DNA of 64,000 bases. Source: RGIG3102 sp964369915. Its GTDB lineage: Bacteria > Bacillota > Clostridia > Oscillospirales > Ruminococcaceae. The stretch spans positions 1-64,000 of the forward strand of contig CAYJGG010000002.1 in assembly GCA_964369915.1 (NCBI GenBank). Direction: 5' to 3'. Positions 32,953-41,342 of this stretch are shown here, piece by piece. How positions within the stretch are numbered: the stretch's first letter is position 1; each line of letters begins with the position of its first letter. The notes beneath the pieces are model-generated. The model saw nothing but the letters and a program-made list of their open reading frames with translations, ran no database searches and was not told the DNA's origin. The position numbers and the translations under genes are program-made.

Positions 32953-34317
32953 ATGAGTACAACATTTATAAAAGAAAATACACAGCACAAGCATTACGAT
33001 GCAATGGTTATAGCCACGTTGCCTTTACTATTGACATCAACAGTTATGTTTGGCACAAGAGTTTTACTTTTAGTTATTACTGCAGTTGTAACGGCTAGAA
33101 TTATGGACGTTTTAGCGGCGATGATGTTTAATAAAACGATAGATTCCTCAGATAAAAGCAGTATAGTAGCGGCGTTAGTTTTTGTTTTAATGCTCCCTGT
33201 GAGCGTTCCGCTTTATATAGTTGTAATGACTATTGCAGCAACAATTTTTATTGGAAAACACGCTTTTGGTGGACATGGATCCTATCCTTTTAGTTTGCCG
33301 GCGTTAGCTATATGTCTTGCGGCAGTAAACTGGCCAGAAGAAGTTTTCAAAGTTGTGAGCCCTTTTACAGAAGTTGGATTTTTTTCAGGCGAAGCGACAG
33401 ATTTTTTAACTCATACAACAGTTATAAAGCAAGGTGGACTTCCAAACGTTACGCTAATTGATATGCTTTTAGGAAACTATGCTTCTGCAATGGGAACATC
33501 ATTTATCTTAATTATAGTGGCAATAGGAATTTATTTAATTACGACAAAAAGGATTTCTTTAATTATCCCAAGTATATATTTAATTACTTTTGCATTAACC
33601 TCTTTACTATTTCCAAGGATATTTGGAATTTCATTATTAGATAATCTAACGCTAGAATTATTAACTGGCGGATGTATTTTTTATGCATTTTTTGTTATAA
33701 GTGAGCCAGCATTAACTCCAAAAGGAAATTTAGCAAAAATCGTATACGGATTTTTAGCAGGGTTATTAGGAGTTCTATTTACTCATTTTGGTGCATATGA
33801 AATCGGCGTTTGTTTTGCTATATTAATTTTAAATGCAATGCAAAGAGCGATTGAAGAAGGCTCGGCTTTAGCTATTGTAGCTTTAAATGAGTCAAAACAA
33901 AAATCAAAAGATAAAATTAAAGCTAAAAAAGAAGATAAACCAATACTAGAAAATAAAGTTAAAGAAAAACCAATAAAAAAACTAGCACAAGAATCAAAGC
34001 CAAAAATTGAAAAAGAAGATAAGTCTTTCCCTATTGATTTAATTCAAAAAGCGGAAGATGATATAGATCAGGTTATATTCTCAACTCAAACTTTTAGCAT
34101 GCAAGAACTTTTAGATGAAACTAGAAAATCTAAAAAAATTAATCAAAAAAGAGAAACTGTAAAAAAAGAAAAAGAAGATAAACAGGTTTTTAGAAAACCA
34201 AGAAGAAAGAAAGCGGATACGTCAGCTGTATCACCAAAAAAAGCTTCAGCAAAAAAGAAAAGAGATAGCAAAATAATAAACTCACAAGATGAAAACACTA
34301 AAAAGGGAGAAGACTAA
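32953..34317 (+). CDS. RnfD/NqrB-like membrane protein with lysine-rich tail
   Basis: 454 residues. The first 300 carry about eight to ten helices and the RnfD landmarks FGGHGSYPFSLPAL and IDMLLGNYASAMGTS. The usual flavinylation motif (S/T)GAT before that segment reads LPNVT (Thr167), so covalent FMN is doubtful. Residues about 300-454 form a charged Lys/Glu/Ser-rich cytoplasmic tail not found in ordinary RnfD. It lies directly upstream of RnfE- and RnfA-like genes; rnfC, rnfG and rnfB are absent. Confidence 0.8.
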   Translation: MSTTFIKENTQHKHYDAMVIATLPLLLTSTVMFGTRVLLLVITAVVTARIMDVLAAMMFNKTIDSSDKSSIVAALVFVLMLPVSVPLYIVVMTIAATIFIGKHAFGGHGSYPFSLPALAICLAAVNWPEEVFKVVSPFTEVGFFSGEATDFLTHTTVIKQGGLPNVTLIDMLLGNYASAMGTSFILIIVAIGIYLITTKRISLIIPSIYLITFALTSLLFPRIFGISLLDNLTLELLTGGCIFYAFFVISEPALTPKGNLAKIVYGFLAGLLGVLFTHFGAYEIGVCFAILILNAMQRAIEEGSALAIVALNESKQKSKDKIKAKKEDKPILENKVKEKPIKKLAQESKPKIEKEDKSFPIDLIQKAEDDIDQVIFSTQTFSMQELLDETRKSKKINQKRETVKKEKEDKQVFRKPRRKKADTSAVSPKKASAKKKRDSKIINSQDENTKKGED

Positions 34318-34971
34318 ATGATAAATAAAAAATATGTTCTTCTCGCTCATCAAGACTGGGACGACTACACTAGAAGAAGAAAAGTTTTTCTAACTAATCC
34401 AGTTTTTATTAAAGGGCTAGCACTAACGCCAATAGTTATTTCGGCAACAAGTGCGTATAATGCTCTTATCCTATGTGTTGCAGTTTTTTTACTATTAACT
34501 CCAACTAGAGTTATAACATCTTTAATAACTAGGAGAATGAGTGTTCCATTTAAAACATTCTTTTATCCGCTTACATCGGCTATAATATTTGGATTTGTAT
34601 ACTATTTATTATTTATGATATTTGGTGCAGATATTTTGTTACTTGGAATATATTTGCCAATACTAATTGTAGATCCATTAATAGTTAAAAACTTTGAAAA
34701 AACAAGGAAAGAATCTTTTATATATTCTATAATTAATGGTATGAGAAATACGATGGGGTTTATAACGGCTTGTATGCTAACAGGAATTATAAGAGAATTT
34801 TTAGCATATGGCACTATTTTTAGTGTAGAAATATTAGAGGTATCCTTATTTCCAATAGCAAAAGAGAGTTTTGGAGGATTTTTAATCGTTGGGCTAATTA
34901 GTGCTTTATGGACAAGAGCTGTTAATAGGCACGAAGTTAAAATATTAAGTCTTAAAGGGGAAAATAAATGA
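34318..34971 (+). CDS. RnfE/NqrD-like membrane protein lacking cluster cysteines
   Basis: 217 residues with six hydrophobic helices. NPVFIKGLALTPIVIS aligns with the RnfE start NPVF(V)LLLGMCPTLA, and LGIYLPILIVDPLIV aligns with LGIFIPLIVVNCIIL. The two conserved cysteines that help hold the membrane [2Fe-2S] cluster are Thr37 and Pro120 here. It starts one base after the RnfD-like stop and overlaps the RnfA-like gene by four bases. Confidence 0.82.
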   Translation: MINKKYVLLAHQDWDDYTRRRKVFLTNPVFIKGLALTPIVISATSAYNALILCVAVFLLLTPTRVITSLITRRMSVPFKTFFYPLTSAIIFGFVYYLLFMIFGADILLLGIYLPILIVDPLIVKNFEKTRKESFIYSIINGMRNTMGFITACMLTGIIREFLAYGTIFSVEILEVSLFPIAKESFGGFLIVGLISALWTRAVNRHEVKILSLKGENK

Positions 34972-35579
34972 TACAAGCAATTTTAGATTTCTTTATGATA
35001 ACTCTTTTAGCCATGACCGCTCAAAATGTTATCTTTTCAAGGGGACTTGGAGTTTCAGGGGGCTTAAGAGTATTAAGAGATGAAAGAAAAAGCATACTAT
35101 ATTTTTGCGCTTGCTTATTATTCTTTCAAGTTATGGCGATATCAATTATATACGTAGTTATGCCATTTATAGATTCAAGCGTGCTTGTAAGTTATAGATT
35201 ATTTATTCTTCCAGTGCTCACTGTAATGGCTTGTGCGATAAGCTATTTAACAACAGTTTTTATATTAGCTACTGCAATGCAAAGAAGAAAATTTGCACTA
35301 ATTATTTCTTCGCTAACCTCAGCTAGTATAAACTCGGCGATAGTAGGAACTGTGTTATTAGTTAATTCACAAAGTTTTACTTATATTGAGGCATTAGGAT
35401 TTGGAATAGGAAGTAGTGTGGGTTATTTATTAGCACTATTACTAATAGGCGAAAAAGATTTAAGGATTAATAGAGAGAATGTTCCAGAGTCCTTTAGAGG
35501 TATTTCAATCGATTTAATTTATATTGCAATAATAGCACTAGCAGTTCACGGAATAACAGGCGATGGATTTATCATATAA
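34968..35579 (+). CDS. RnfA/NqrE-like membrane protein lacking cluster cysteines
   Basis: 203 residues with six helices. TAQNVIFSRGLGVSGGLRV aligns with the RnfA start VNNFVLARFLGICPFLGV, and ASINSAIVGTVLL with TTNCAVLGVAIL. Both conserved cysteines are serines (Ser30, Ser123). The C-terminal NVPESFRGISIDLIYIAIIAL also matches RnfA (NVPKAFEGxPIxLI). With the RnfE-like partner, all four ligands of the intramembrane iron-sulfur cluster are missing. Confidence 0.85.
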   Translation: MIQAILDFFMITLLAMTAQNVIFSRGLGVSGGLRVLRDERKSILYFCACLLFFQVMAISIIYVVMPFIDSSVLVSYRLFILPVLTVMACAISYLTTVFILATAMQRRKFALIISSLTSASINSAIVGTVLLVNSQSFTYIEALGFGIGSSVGYLLALLLIGEKDLRINRENVPESFRGISIDLIYIAIIALAVHGITGDGFII

Positions 35580-35607
35580 TCATATAAACTAAAAAAGGGG
35601 AAAAGCA

Positions 35608-36741
35608 ATGGCTAAAAAGCAAAAAGCTGTAAAAATCAAAAGATACAAAAACACGATGACGTCTTCAAAAGGCAAAAAAACTAAAAACATTTTAAAAAAT
35701 ATTTTTGCTGCATTAATATCCGTAGTAGTTTTAGTTGGTATAGGGTTTTTAATTTCTGGACCTATTTTAAATTTTTTAGATGGCAGTTCATCAAATCAAA
35801 TCGAAAGTAATTCATCAGAAAATCAAACAAATGAAAATCAAAATACCCAAAATACTGAAAATACGCAGGAAACAGTGCCAGAAGCTACAACCATACCTAC
35901 AATAACTCAGGTGGAAAATAAGGTGTATTATAATGCGAATGTTAATCAGTTGACAGATGAAGATACGTTAGCGAGTTTAGTTGATATATTAAAAGCAAAA
36001 GGGATAACTCATTGCTTAGTGCCAGTTAAAGATTCTCAAGGGTATGTTTATTATGATTCCGAAAACGAATTTGCGAATTCTGCTAAAAATCAAATAATAT
36101 TAAATGCAGAATTAATTATAAATACACTAGCTGAAAATAATATTACAGCTGTTGCAAATATCAGTGTTTTTCGTGATAATACAATTACAGTTTTAAACAG
36201 AGATACCTCAATTTTTTATTTAAACACAGATGCTAGATGGCTTGATAACGAACTGGCAGCAGGCGGAAAATCTTGGGCAAATCCTGTGCATGAAGATACG
36301 CAGGATTATATAATGGATATCATTAAAGAAGTTATGGCGTTTGGCTATACTGAAATCCTTTTCACAGACTATCAAATTCCACATGAAGGATATTTAGCTG
36401 GAATGGATTTTAGGGCAACTGATGATCAATTAGTAGCTGCAATGAGCGACTTTATGGATCTTATAGAAGGACAGGCAATTAAAAATAATGTAGACACTAT
36501 TTTCACTGTCGATTTAGCTTCATTTAAAGCTAATGACTACTCAAGATACACTCAAAATCCACTAGAATTATTTAACGGCGAAATATTATTTACAACAAGA
36601 ACAGACAGCGTTTTATTAGAAGAGGACACTGAGTTTATAAATAATATTTCGGACGAATACCAAGTCGATACAGGGCTTTGGATAACAGATATAGCGCAAG
36701 ATCAAGATATATCTTCAGTGGATAATTACGTTAAAAGATAA
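35608..36741 (+). CDS. Membrane-anchored putative glycoside hydrolase, DUF4015-like
   Basis: 377 residues. A basic N-terminus (1-30), one membrane helix (about 31-53), an Asn/Ser/Gln-rich linker (56-90), then an extracellular domain. ARWLDNELAAGGKSWANPVHEDTQDYIMDIIKEVMAFGYTEILFTDYQIP fits the DUF4015 TIM barrel (W-x-P, IxxEVxxxGFDEIxFDYxRFP pattern). The reaction is unknown; relatives are predicted polysaccharide hydrolases. It lies 28 bases after the RnfA-like gene with a GGGGAAAAGCA site, in the same transcript. Confidence 0.7.
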   Translation: MAKKQKAVKIKRYKNTMTSSKGKKTKNILKNIFAALISVVVLVGIGFLISGPILNFLDGSSSNQIESNSSENQTNENQNTQNTENTQETVPEATTIPTITQVENKVYYNANVNQLTDEDTLASLVDILKAKGITHCLVPVKDSQGYVYYDSENEFANSAKNQIILNAELIINTLAENNITAVANISVFRDNTITVLNRDTSIFYLNTDARWLDNELAAGGKSWANPVHEDTQDYIMDIIKEVMAFGYTEILFTDYQIPHEGYLAGMDFRATDDQLVAAMSDFMDLIEGQAIKNNVDTIFTVDLASFKANDYSRYTQNPLELFNGEILFTTRTDSVLLEEDTEFINNISDEYQVDTGLWITDIAQDQDISSVDNYVKR

Positions 36742-36803
36742 ATTACAAAAGATACGGATAGTGTTATAAAATGCTATTCGTATCTTTAAATTATAGAGGA
36801 CAT

Positions 36804-37505
36804 ATGGAATTTCAAAAGGAATATTTAAAAAATAACACTGCTGTGTTTATAAATAAAACTCATCGTTTTGGAACAGATGCTTTTTTACTGAGCGATTTTT
36901 GTGAGTTAAAATATGCTCAAACTGCACTAGATATAGGAACAGGGTGCGGAATTATTCCACTTAGATGGAAGGATAATGGGCATAAAGGAATGGCTTATGG
37001 GCTTGAAATTGATAAAGAAGGCACTGATTTATTAAATATGGCTATAAAAGAAAATAATATTGAAAACTTAAAGGCTATTAATGCCGATATACGCCAGTTT
37101 AAAACGGATATTCTTTTTGATGTTATCTCTTGTAATCCCCCTTATTTTACATCAGGAAAACCAAAAGATGATGAAAAAAAGGCAAGTTTTCGCCATCAAT
37201 TATCTCTTACAGATTTTGATGTTGCAAAGGCGGCATACTCATTGCTCAAAGACAATGGAAAACTTTGCATTTGCCAAAGGCCAGATAATCTAGCTCAAAT
37301 TATTTTTGATTTTAAGCAAAATAGATTAGAAGTTAAAAAAATTAGATTTGTTCGTCATAGAAAAGATAGCGAGTTTCCATGGCTTGTTTTAATCGACGCA
37401 AGAAAAAATGCAGGCGTTGGACTCAAAGTGATGCCTGATTTAATTATGGAAAACGATGACGGAACATTTACAAATGAAATTTTAAAGATATATAATAAAA
37501 TATAA
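36804..37505 (+). CDS. tRNA1(Val) (adenine-N6)-methyltransferase-like protein
   Basis: 233 residues from the ATG at 36804, set by AGAGGACAT. Class I methyltransferase: SAM motif LDIGTGCGIIPLRW, acidic EID loop and the catalytic NPPYF, typical of N6-adenine methyltransferases of the TrmN6/YfiC group. HRFGTDAFLLSDF near the N-terminus is also characteristic. It methylates A37 of tRNA-Val in characterised members. It precedes rsmI, a common clostridial arrangement. Confidence 0.88.
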   Translation: MEFQKEYLKNNTAVFINKTHRFGTDAFLLSDFCELKYAQTALDIGTGCGIIPLRWKDNGHKGMAYGLEIDKEGTDLLNMAIKENNIENLKAINADIRQFKTDILFDVISCNPPYFTSGKPKDDEKKASFRHQLSLTDFDVAKAAYSLLKDNGKLCICQRPDNLAQIIFDFKQNRLEVKKIRFVRHRKDSEFPWLVLIDARKNAGVGLKVMPDLIMENDDGTFTNEILKIYNKI

Positions 37506-37524
37506 TATCTAAAAGGAGAAAAAT

Positions 37525-38379
37525 ATGGCAGGTATATTATATGTAGTGGCAACCCCAATAGGCAACCTTTCAGATATTACAAATAGAATGAAAGAAGTGT
37601 TTTTAGAAGTTGATTTTATAGCGGCTGAAGACACGAGAGTTACAGTTAAATTATTAAATCATTTAGAGATTAAAAAGCCGATGATTAGCTACTATGAACA
37701 TAATATAAAATCAAAAGGTGATTATATAATTAAAAGAATATTAGATGGAGAAAGCTGTGCTATCTGTTCAGACGCAGGAACTCCTTGCATTAGCGATCCG
37801 GGTGAAGTTTTAGTAAAGCAGGCACATGAAAATAATATTAAAGTTGTGCCAATTCCGGGAGCATCTGCTGCTATTACTGCCTTATCAGTTTCAGGGCAAG
37901 ACACAGGAAGATTTTGTTTTGAAGGGTTTGTTTCAACGAGTAAAAAACAAAGGATAGAACATCTTAATTTTTTAAAAGATGAAAAGCGAACTATGATTTT
38001 TTACGAGGCACCACATAAATTATTAAACACTCTTAAAGATTTTTGCGAATATTTTGGGGAAGAAAGAAAAATAACTATCGCAAGGCAATTAACAAAAATG
38101 CACGAAGAAATAAAAATTTATTCTATGAAAGATGCATTTTTACATTATAGTAATAATAATCCTAAAGGCGAATTTGTTTTAGTTGTTGAAGGGGATAAAA
38201 CTATAAAAGAAGTTATAGAAAAATCATTAGACGAGCTTGCCATTGATTGCCTTGAAATTTCAAAATTAGAAGATATTTCGCTTAGTGAAGCGGCAAAAAA
38301 AATCAGCTCAAACACAAAATTCTCAAAAAGTATGGTTTATAAATTAGCCCAAGAAATGAAAAGCGATAAGGGAGAATAA
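37525..38379 (+). CDS. rsmI: 16S rRNA (cytidine-1402-2'-O)-methyltransferase
   Basis: 284 residues of the tetrapyrrole-methylase fold. Signatures: LYVVATPIGNLSDI at the start, AAEDTRVT, SDAGTPCISDPG and PIPGASAAITALSVSG. It 2'-O-methylates C1402 of 16S rRNA in the decoding centre. AAAGGAG precedes the ATG. Confidence 0.96.
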   Translation: MAGILYVVATPIGNLSDITNRMKEVFLEVDFIAAEDTRVTVKLLNHLEIKKPMISYYEHNIKSKGDYIIKRILDGESCAICSDAGTPCISDPGEVLVKQAHENNIKVVPIPGASAAITALSVSGQDTGRFCFEGFVSTSKKQRIEHLNFLKDEKRTMIFYEAPHKLLNTLKDFCEYFGEERKITIARQLTKMHEEIKIYSMKDAFLHYSNNNPKGEFVLVVEGDKTIKEVIEKSLDELAIDCLEISKLEDISLSEAAKKISSNTKFSKSMVYKLAQEMKSDKGE

Positions 38380-38381
38380 AT

Positions 38382-38858
38382 TTGAAATATTTAGTGCTTA
38401 GCGATAGTCACGGTAATATTAATTATCTAAAAAGAGTTATTGAAAAAGAAAAAGAAATTAAAGATATAATTTTTCTAGGCGATGGCATAAAAGATATCGT
38501 TGTTATAAAAGCCGAAATGCCTCATTTGAATATTAGCTATGTTGCAGGGAATATTGATACAAATAAATCAATAAAAACAACGCAAACCTTATATATTAAA
38601 AATTACAAAGTGTTTATGTGTCATGGCGATGGTTATCACGTTAAAATGAGTTTATTGCCTCTTAGAAAAGAATGTATTAATAAAGGGTATGATATAGCGT
38701 TATATGGGCATACTCATATGCAGTATTATGAATACTATAATGGGCTTTACTTATTTTGTCCGGGGAGTATTGCGCCGTCTTTGGATAATCCATTTAGTTG
38801 CTATGGAATTATAGATTTTTCAAGCGAAAAACCAAAATTTTATCATAAAGAAATATAA
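38382..38858 (+). CDS. YfcE/MJ0936-family metallophosphoesterase
   Basis: 158 residues. Metal-binding motifs in order: SDSHGN, FLGDGIKD, VAGNID, CHGDGYHV and YGHTHMQ, followed by CPGSIAPS. Characterised relatives are Mn-dependent phosphodiesterases. The start is TTG at 38382, two bases after the rsmI stop and six bases after AAGGGAG. Confidence 0.9.
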   Translation: MKYLVLSDSHGNINYLKRVIEKEKEIKDIIFLGDGIKDIVVIKAEMPHLNISYVAGNIDTNKSIKTTQTLYIKNYKVFMCHGDGYHVKMSLLPLRKECINKGYDIALYGHTHMQYYEYYNGLYLFCPGSIAPSLDNPFSCYGIIDFSSEKPKFYHKEI

Positions 38859-38870
38859 TTTTTGTTTTTC

Positions 38871-38900
38871 TTGCTTGAAAACATAAATTTGTGATATAAT
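38871..38900 (+). promoter_or_regulatory. Promoter of a GNAT gene
   Basis: TTGCTT (38871), an 18-base spacer and TATAAT (38895). Confidence 0.6.
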
Positions 38901-38934
38901 TAAAATATAAATAATTAGTATGGGGGAAAAGCAA

Positions 38935-39522
38935 ATGATAATTAGAGCAATTCAAAATAAAGAGATTAACCAAATGGTGGATTTGATGGTGGAATCGTTT
39001 TTAGACACAGAAATTTTTTCCTATATAGTGAATGATGAAAAAAGAAGAGAAAATTTTTTAGAAGCTCTTATGAAAAACACTTTAAAAGAAGGAATAAGAA
39101 ACGGAAAAGTTTATATTTCTGATGATGCAAAAGCTGTTGCAGTTTGGATAAAATCTTTTGAAGATGAAGACATACTTTCTTTAATAGATAGCGCAATATT
39201 AAATTTATATCTAACAAAAGAAGAGAAATCAAGGTTTTTAGAATATGCAGATTATAAAGCTAGCACATTAAAATCAGTAGCGCCAAATGATTACTGGGTG
39301 TTATCTTTAATATGTGTTGATAAAAAATATCAGCAAAAAGGATACGCTACATCGCTTTTAAAATATGGAGCAAATATAACTAAAAGAACTAGAAAACCTT
39401 GCTTTTTAGAAACTCATTCAAAAATAGGGACAAGCCTATATAAAAAAATAGGGTATGAAATAGTGAGCGAAACAACTATTCCAAACACAACGATGACAAA
39501 CTATGTTATGAAATTAAAATAA
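38935..39522 (+). CDS. GNAT-family N-acetyltransferase
   Basis: 195 residues from the ATG at 38935, chosen from GGGGGAAAAGCAA upstream. The acetyl-CoA site is in VLSLICVDKKYQQKGYATSLLKYG, followed by CFLETHSKIGTSLYKKIGYEIVSE, as in single-domain GNAT enzymes. Acceptor unknown. Monocistronic, with its own promoter and terminator. Confidence 0.8.
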   Translation: MIIRAIQNKEINQMVDLMVESFLDTEIFSYIVNDEKRRENFLEALMKNTLKEGIRNGKVYISDDAKAVAVWIKSFEDEDILSLIDSAILNLYLTKEEKSRFLEYADYKASTLKSVAPNDYWVLSLICVDKKYQQKGYATSLLKYGANITKRTRKPCFLETHSKIGTSLYKKIGYEIVSETTIPNTTMTNYVMKLK

Positions 39523-39527
39523 GCTAA

Positions 39528-39562
39528 ATAAAAAATGCAGTTTAAAAACTGCATTTTTTTTA
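39528..39562. terminator. Bidirectional terminator
   Basis: AAAAATGCAGTTT / AAACTGCATTTTT hairpin with T-run, between the GNAT and MFS genes. Confidence 0.85.
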
Positions 39563-40780
39563 TTTTAATTTAGATGAAAATTTAATTGAAATTAAACTCA
39601 CTGGAACAATAAAAACTCCTGAAAGGATTATTAAGACAGGAATATTATTTTCAAATGCTCCAAAAAGATAGCCGTAAAGTGCCTGAAACGTTGGCTCAAA
39701 AAAGCCGTTTAATATCATTGTTAAAGCCATAACTTTTCCAATTAAAGTGTGGGGAGTGTTTATTTGCAAATAAGAATTTCGTAAAATATAACTGCCTGAA
39801 ATAAATATCATAACAATAAGTATTAAAAGGCATAATAGACTAAAAGCTATATAAACATTTTTTGAAAATAAACTTATTCCTAGTAAAATAATAGCAAAAC
39901 AAGATAAAAGATATAGATATCCGCTGTGTCTGTATTTAATTTTATAAGATAGGAAGAATATAAAAGCTCCAGCAAAAAATGTTCCCATACCAACAAAGCC
40001 ACTAGCAATTCCATAATAGCTAGACGATAAATTTAAATACAGATTTATAATAATTGGAAGACCAATAACCACAATAGCGCTAACAACTGCATTTACTAAA
40101 GAAGTTAAAAACATATAATTCCTAAGATTTTTATTCTCTTTAAAATAATTAAAAGCACCTTTTAAAGTGGCATCGTCTACTTTATCTTTAAAAGAATATC
40201 CGCTTTTATCAATTTTTATAAAAAATTCAATTATAGCAGAAAATGTAAAAAGGCTAGCAGAAATTAATAATATATATTCAATAGAAATTAAACTATATAA
40301 AACGCCAGCGCCAACAGGGGCTAAAATAGAGCAAAGGGCATTAACTTGAGAAGTTATCGAATTTGCTTTTGAAATAAGCTCTTTATCTAATATATAAATT
40401 TTAACTGAAAGGACACTCGGAGAATAAGCAGCTTGTAAAGCGGATAAACAAATTTTCACAGCTATTATACCAGCTAAGGGAAGATTATTATATAATAAAG
40501 ATGGTATAGCTAATAATGAAATTATAAATGCTGCTAGAAAATCCAAGATTATCATAATATTTCGCTGATTATATTTATCGGCTAAAACTCCGCCAAGAGG
40601 AGAAAATATAACCCAAGGCAAAACAGATATAGCAGTAACAACGCCAAAAAGCTCGCTAGAGCCAGTTGTTTCTAATATATATAAGCTTAAAGAAAAATTT
40701 AAAAGAGAATTCACAAAAACAGATATGATCTGCCCTATAACTATTAATGAGAAGTTTTTATTAAATAATTTAGATTTCAC
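39560..40780 (-). CDS. Major facilitator superfamily transporter
   Basis: 406 residues with about twelve membrane helices. The loop GGVLADKYNQRNIMIILD after helix 2 is the MFS motif A (G-x-L-a-D-r-x-x-r). Sequence style (MacB/MefA-like drug-efflux MFS_3 group) suggests export of small molecules, but the substrate is unknown. No regulator is directly adjacent. Confidence 0.8.
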   Translation of the reverse strand: MKSKLFNKNFSLIVIGQIISVFVNSLLNFSLSLYILETTGSSELFGVVTAISVLPWVIFSPLGGVLADKYNQRNIMIILDFLAAFIISLLAIPSLLYNNLPLAGIIAVKICLSALQAAYSPSVLSVKIYILDKELISKANSITSQVNALCSILAPVGAGVLYSLISIEYILLISASLFTFSAIIEFFIKIDKSGYSFKDKVDDATLKGAFNYFKENKNLRNYMFLTSLVNAVVSAIVVIGLPIIINLYLNLSSSYYGIASGFVGMGTFFAGAFIFFLSYKIKYRHSGYLYLLSCFAIILLGISLFSKNVYIAFSLLCLLILIVMIFISGSYILRNSYLQINTPHTLIGKVMALTMILNGFFEPTFQALYGYLFGAFENNIPVLIILSGVFIVPVSLISIKFSSKLK

Positions 40781-41028
40781 TAGAATATATCTCCTTTCAA
40801 ATAAAGCTTTATAAACAAAGTATAAGCGAAGGAGGAATATAAGGCAATAAACAAATAATATACAAATGATTATTATTTATCACTTATATATAAATTGAAT
40901 TTTTGATTAACTGTAAAATTTAGATAAAAATTATAAATAAAATATATTATTTCAATTTTAAAGTAAATAATTGTAGAAATATTATAGAAAATTCAAATTA
41001 AAAAATATTATAAAATTATTAACAAAAT

Positions 41029-41038
41029 TTGTATACAA
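41029..41038. promoter_or_regulatory. GntR-type operator, distal site upstream of the GPH transporter
   Basis: Perfect palindrome TTGTATACAA, about 215 bases upstream of the promoter-proximal copy at 41244. The same motif recurs at the uxuA, gntR and GH3 promoters. Confidence 0.55.
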
Positions 41039-41151
41039 GCAAATTTAAGGCTGTAAAAGAGTGAAAACGGTGTACAGATAAATTTAAGGGTAAGTTGATA
41101 CTATATCGAGAAAAATCAATTTTTTTGTGTATATTTTAGTACTAGAATTTA

Positions 41152-41227
41152 CAAATTGTGTTAAAATTATGGTAAAAGTGCACAATTTGAATATAAATAA
41201 TTTTGTTAATCACACGAAAGTTGTGAT
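41152..41227. promoter_or_regulatory. Two inverted repeats upstream of the GPH promoter
   Basis: CAAATTGTG (41152-41160) and its exact complement CACAATTTG (41181-41189) are 20 bases apart. Next, ATCACA (41209-41214) and TGTGAT (41222-41227) flank CGAAAGT. Both differ from the TTGTATACAA operator and may bind another regulator such as the nearby TetR protein. The rest of the 562-base gap 40781-41342 is AT-rich and without genes. Confidence 0.4.
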
Positions 41228-41243
41228 GTATGATAAAAAATTC

Positions 41244-41272
41244 TTGTATACAGGGGCATACTGTGATAGAAT
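41244..41272 (+). promoter_or_regulatory. GPH transporter promoter with operator over the -35 box
   Basis: TTGTAT (41244), a 17-base spacer and TAGAAT (41267). The -35 box is the left half of TTGTATACAG (41244-41253), so a GntR protein bound there would block RNA polymerase. Confidence 0.7.
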
Positions 41273-41342
41273 GAAATTACGTTAAAGGCAAAGGGAGCTT
41301 TGCCTAGATAAAAAATTTATTGAATGAAAAAGGAGTGTTTTT

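Noticed and set aside
32953..35579. A normal Rnf ferredoxin:NAD oxidoreductase operon
   Set aside because: rnfC, rnfG and rnfB are missing, and the cluster cysteines and flavin motif are lost, so a standard annotation would mislead.
41062..41076. CcpA cre site TGAAAACGGTGTACA
   Set aside because: The right half is displaced by one base from the consensus, and it lies far upstream of the promoter. Too weak to list.
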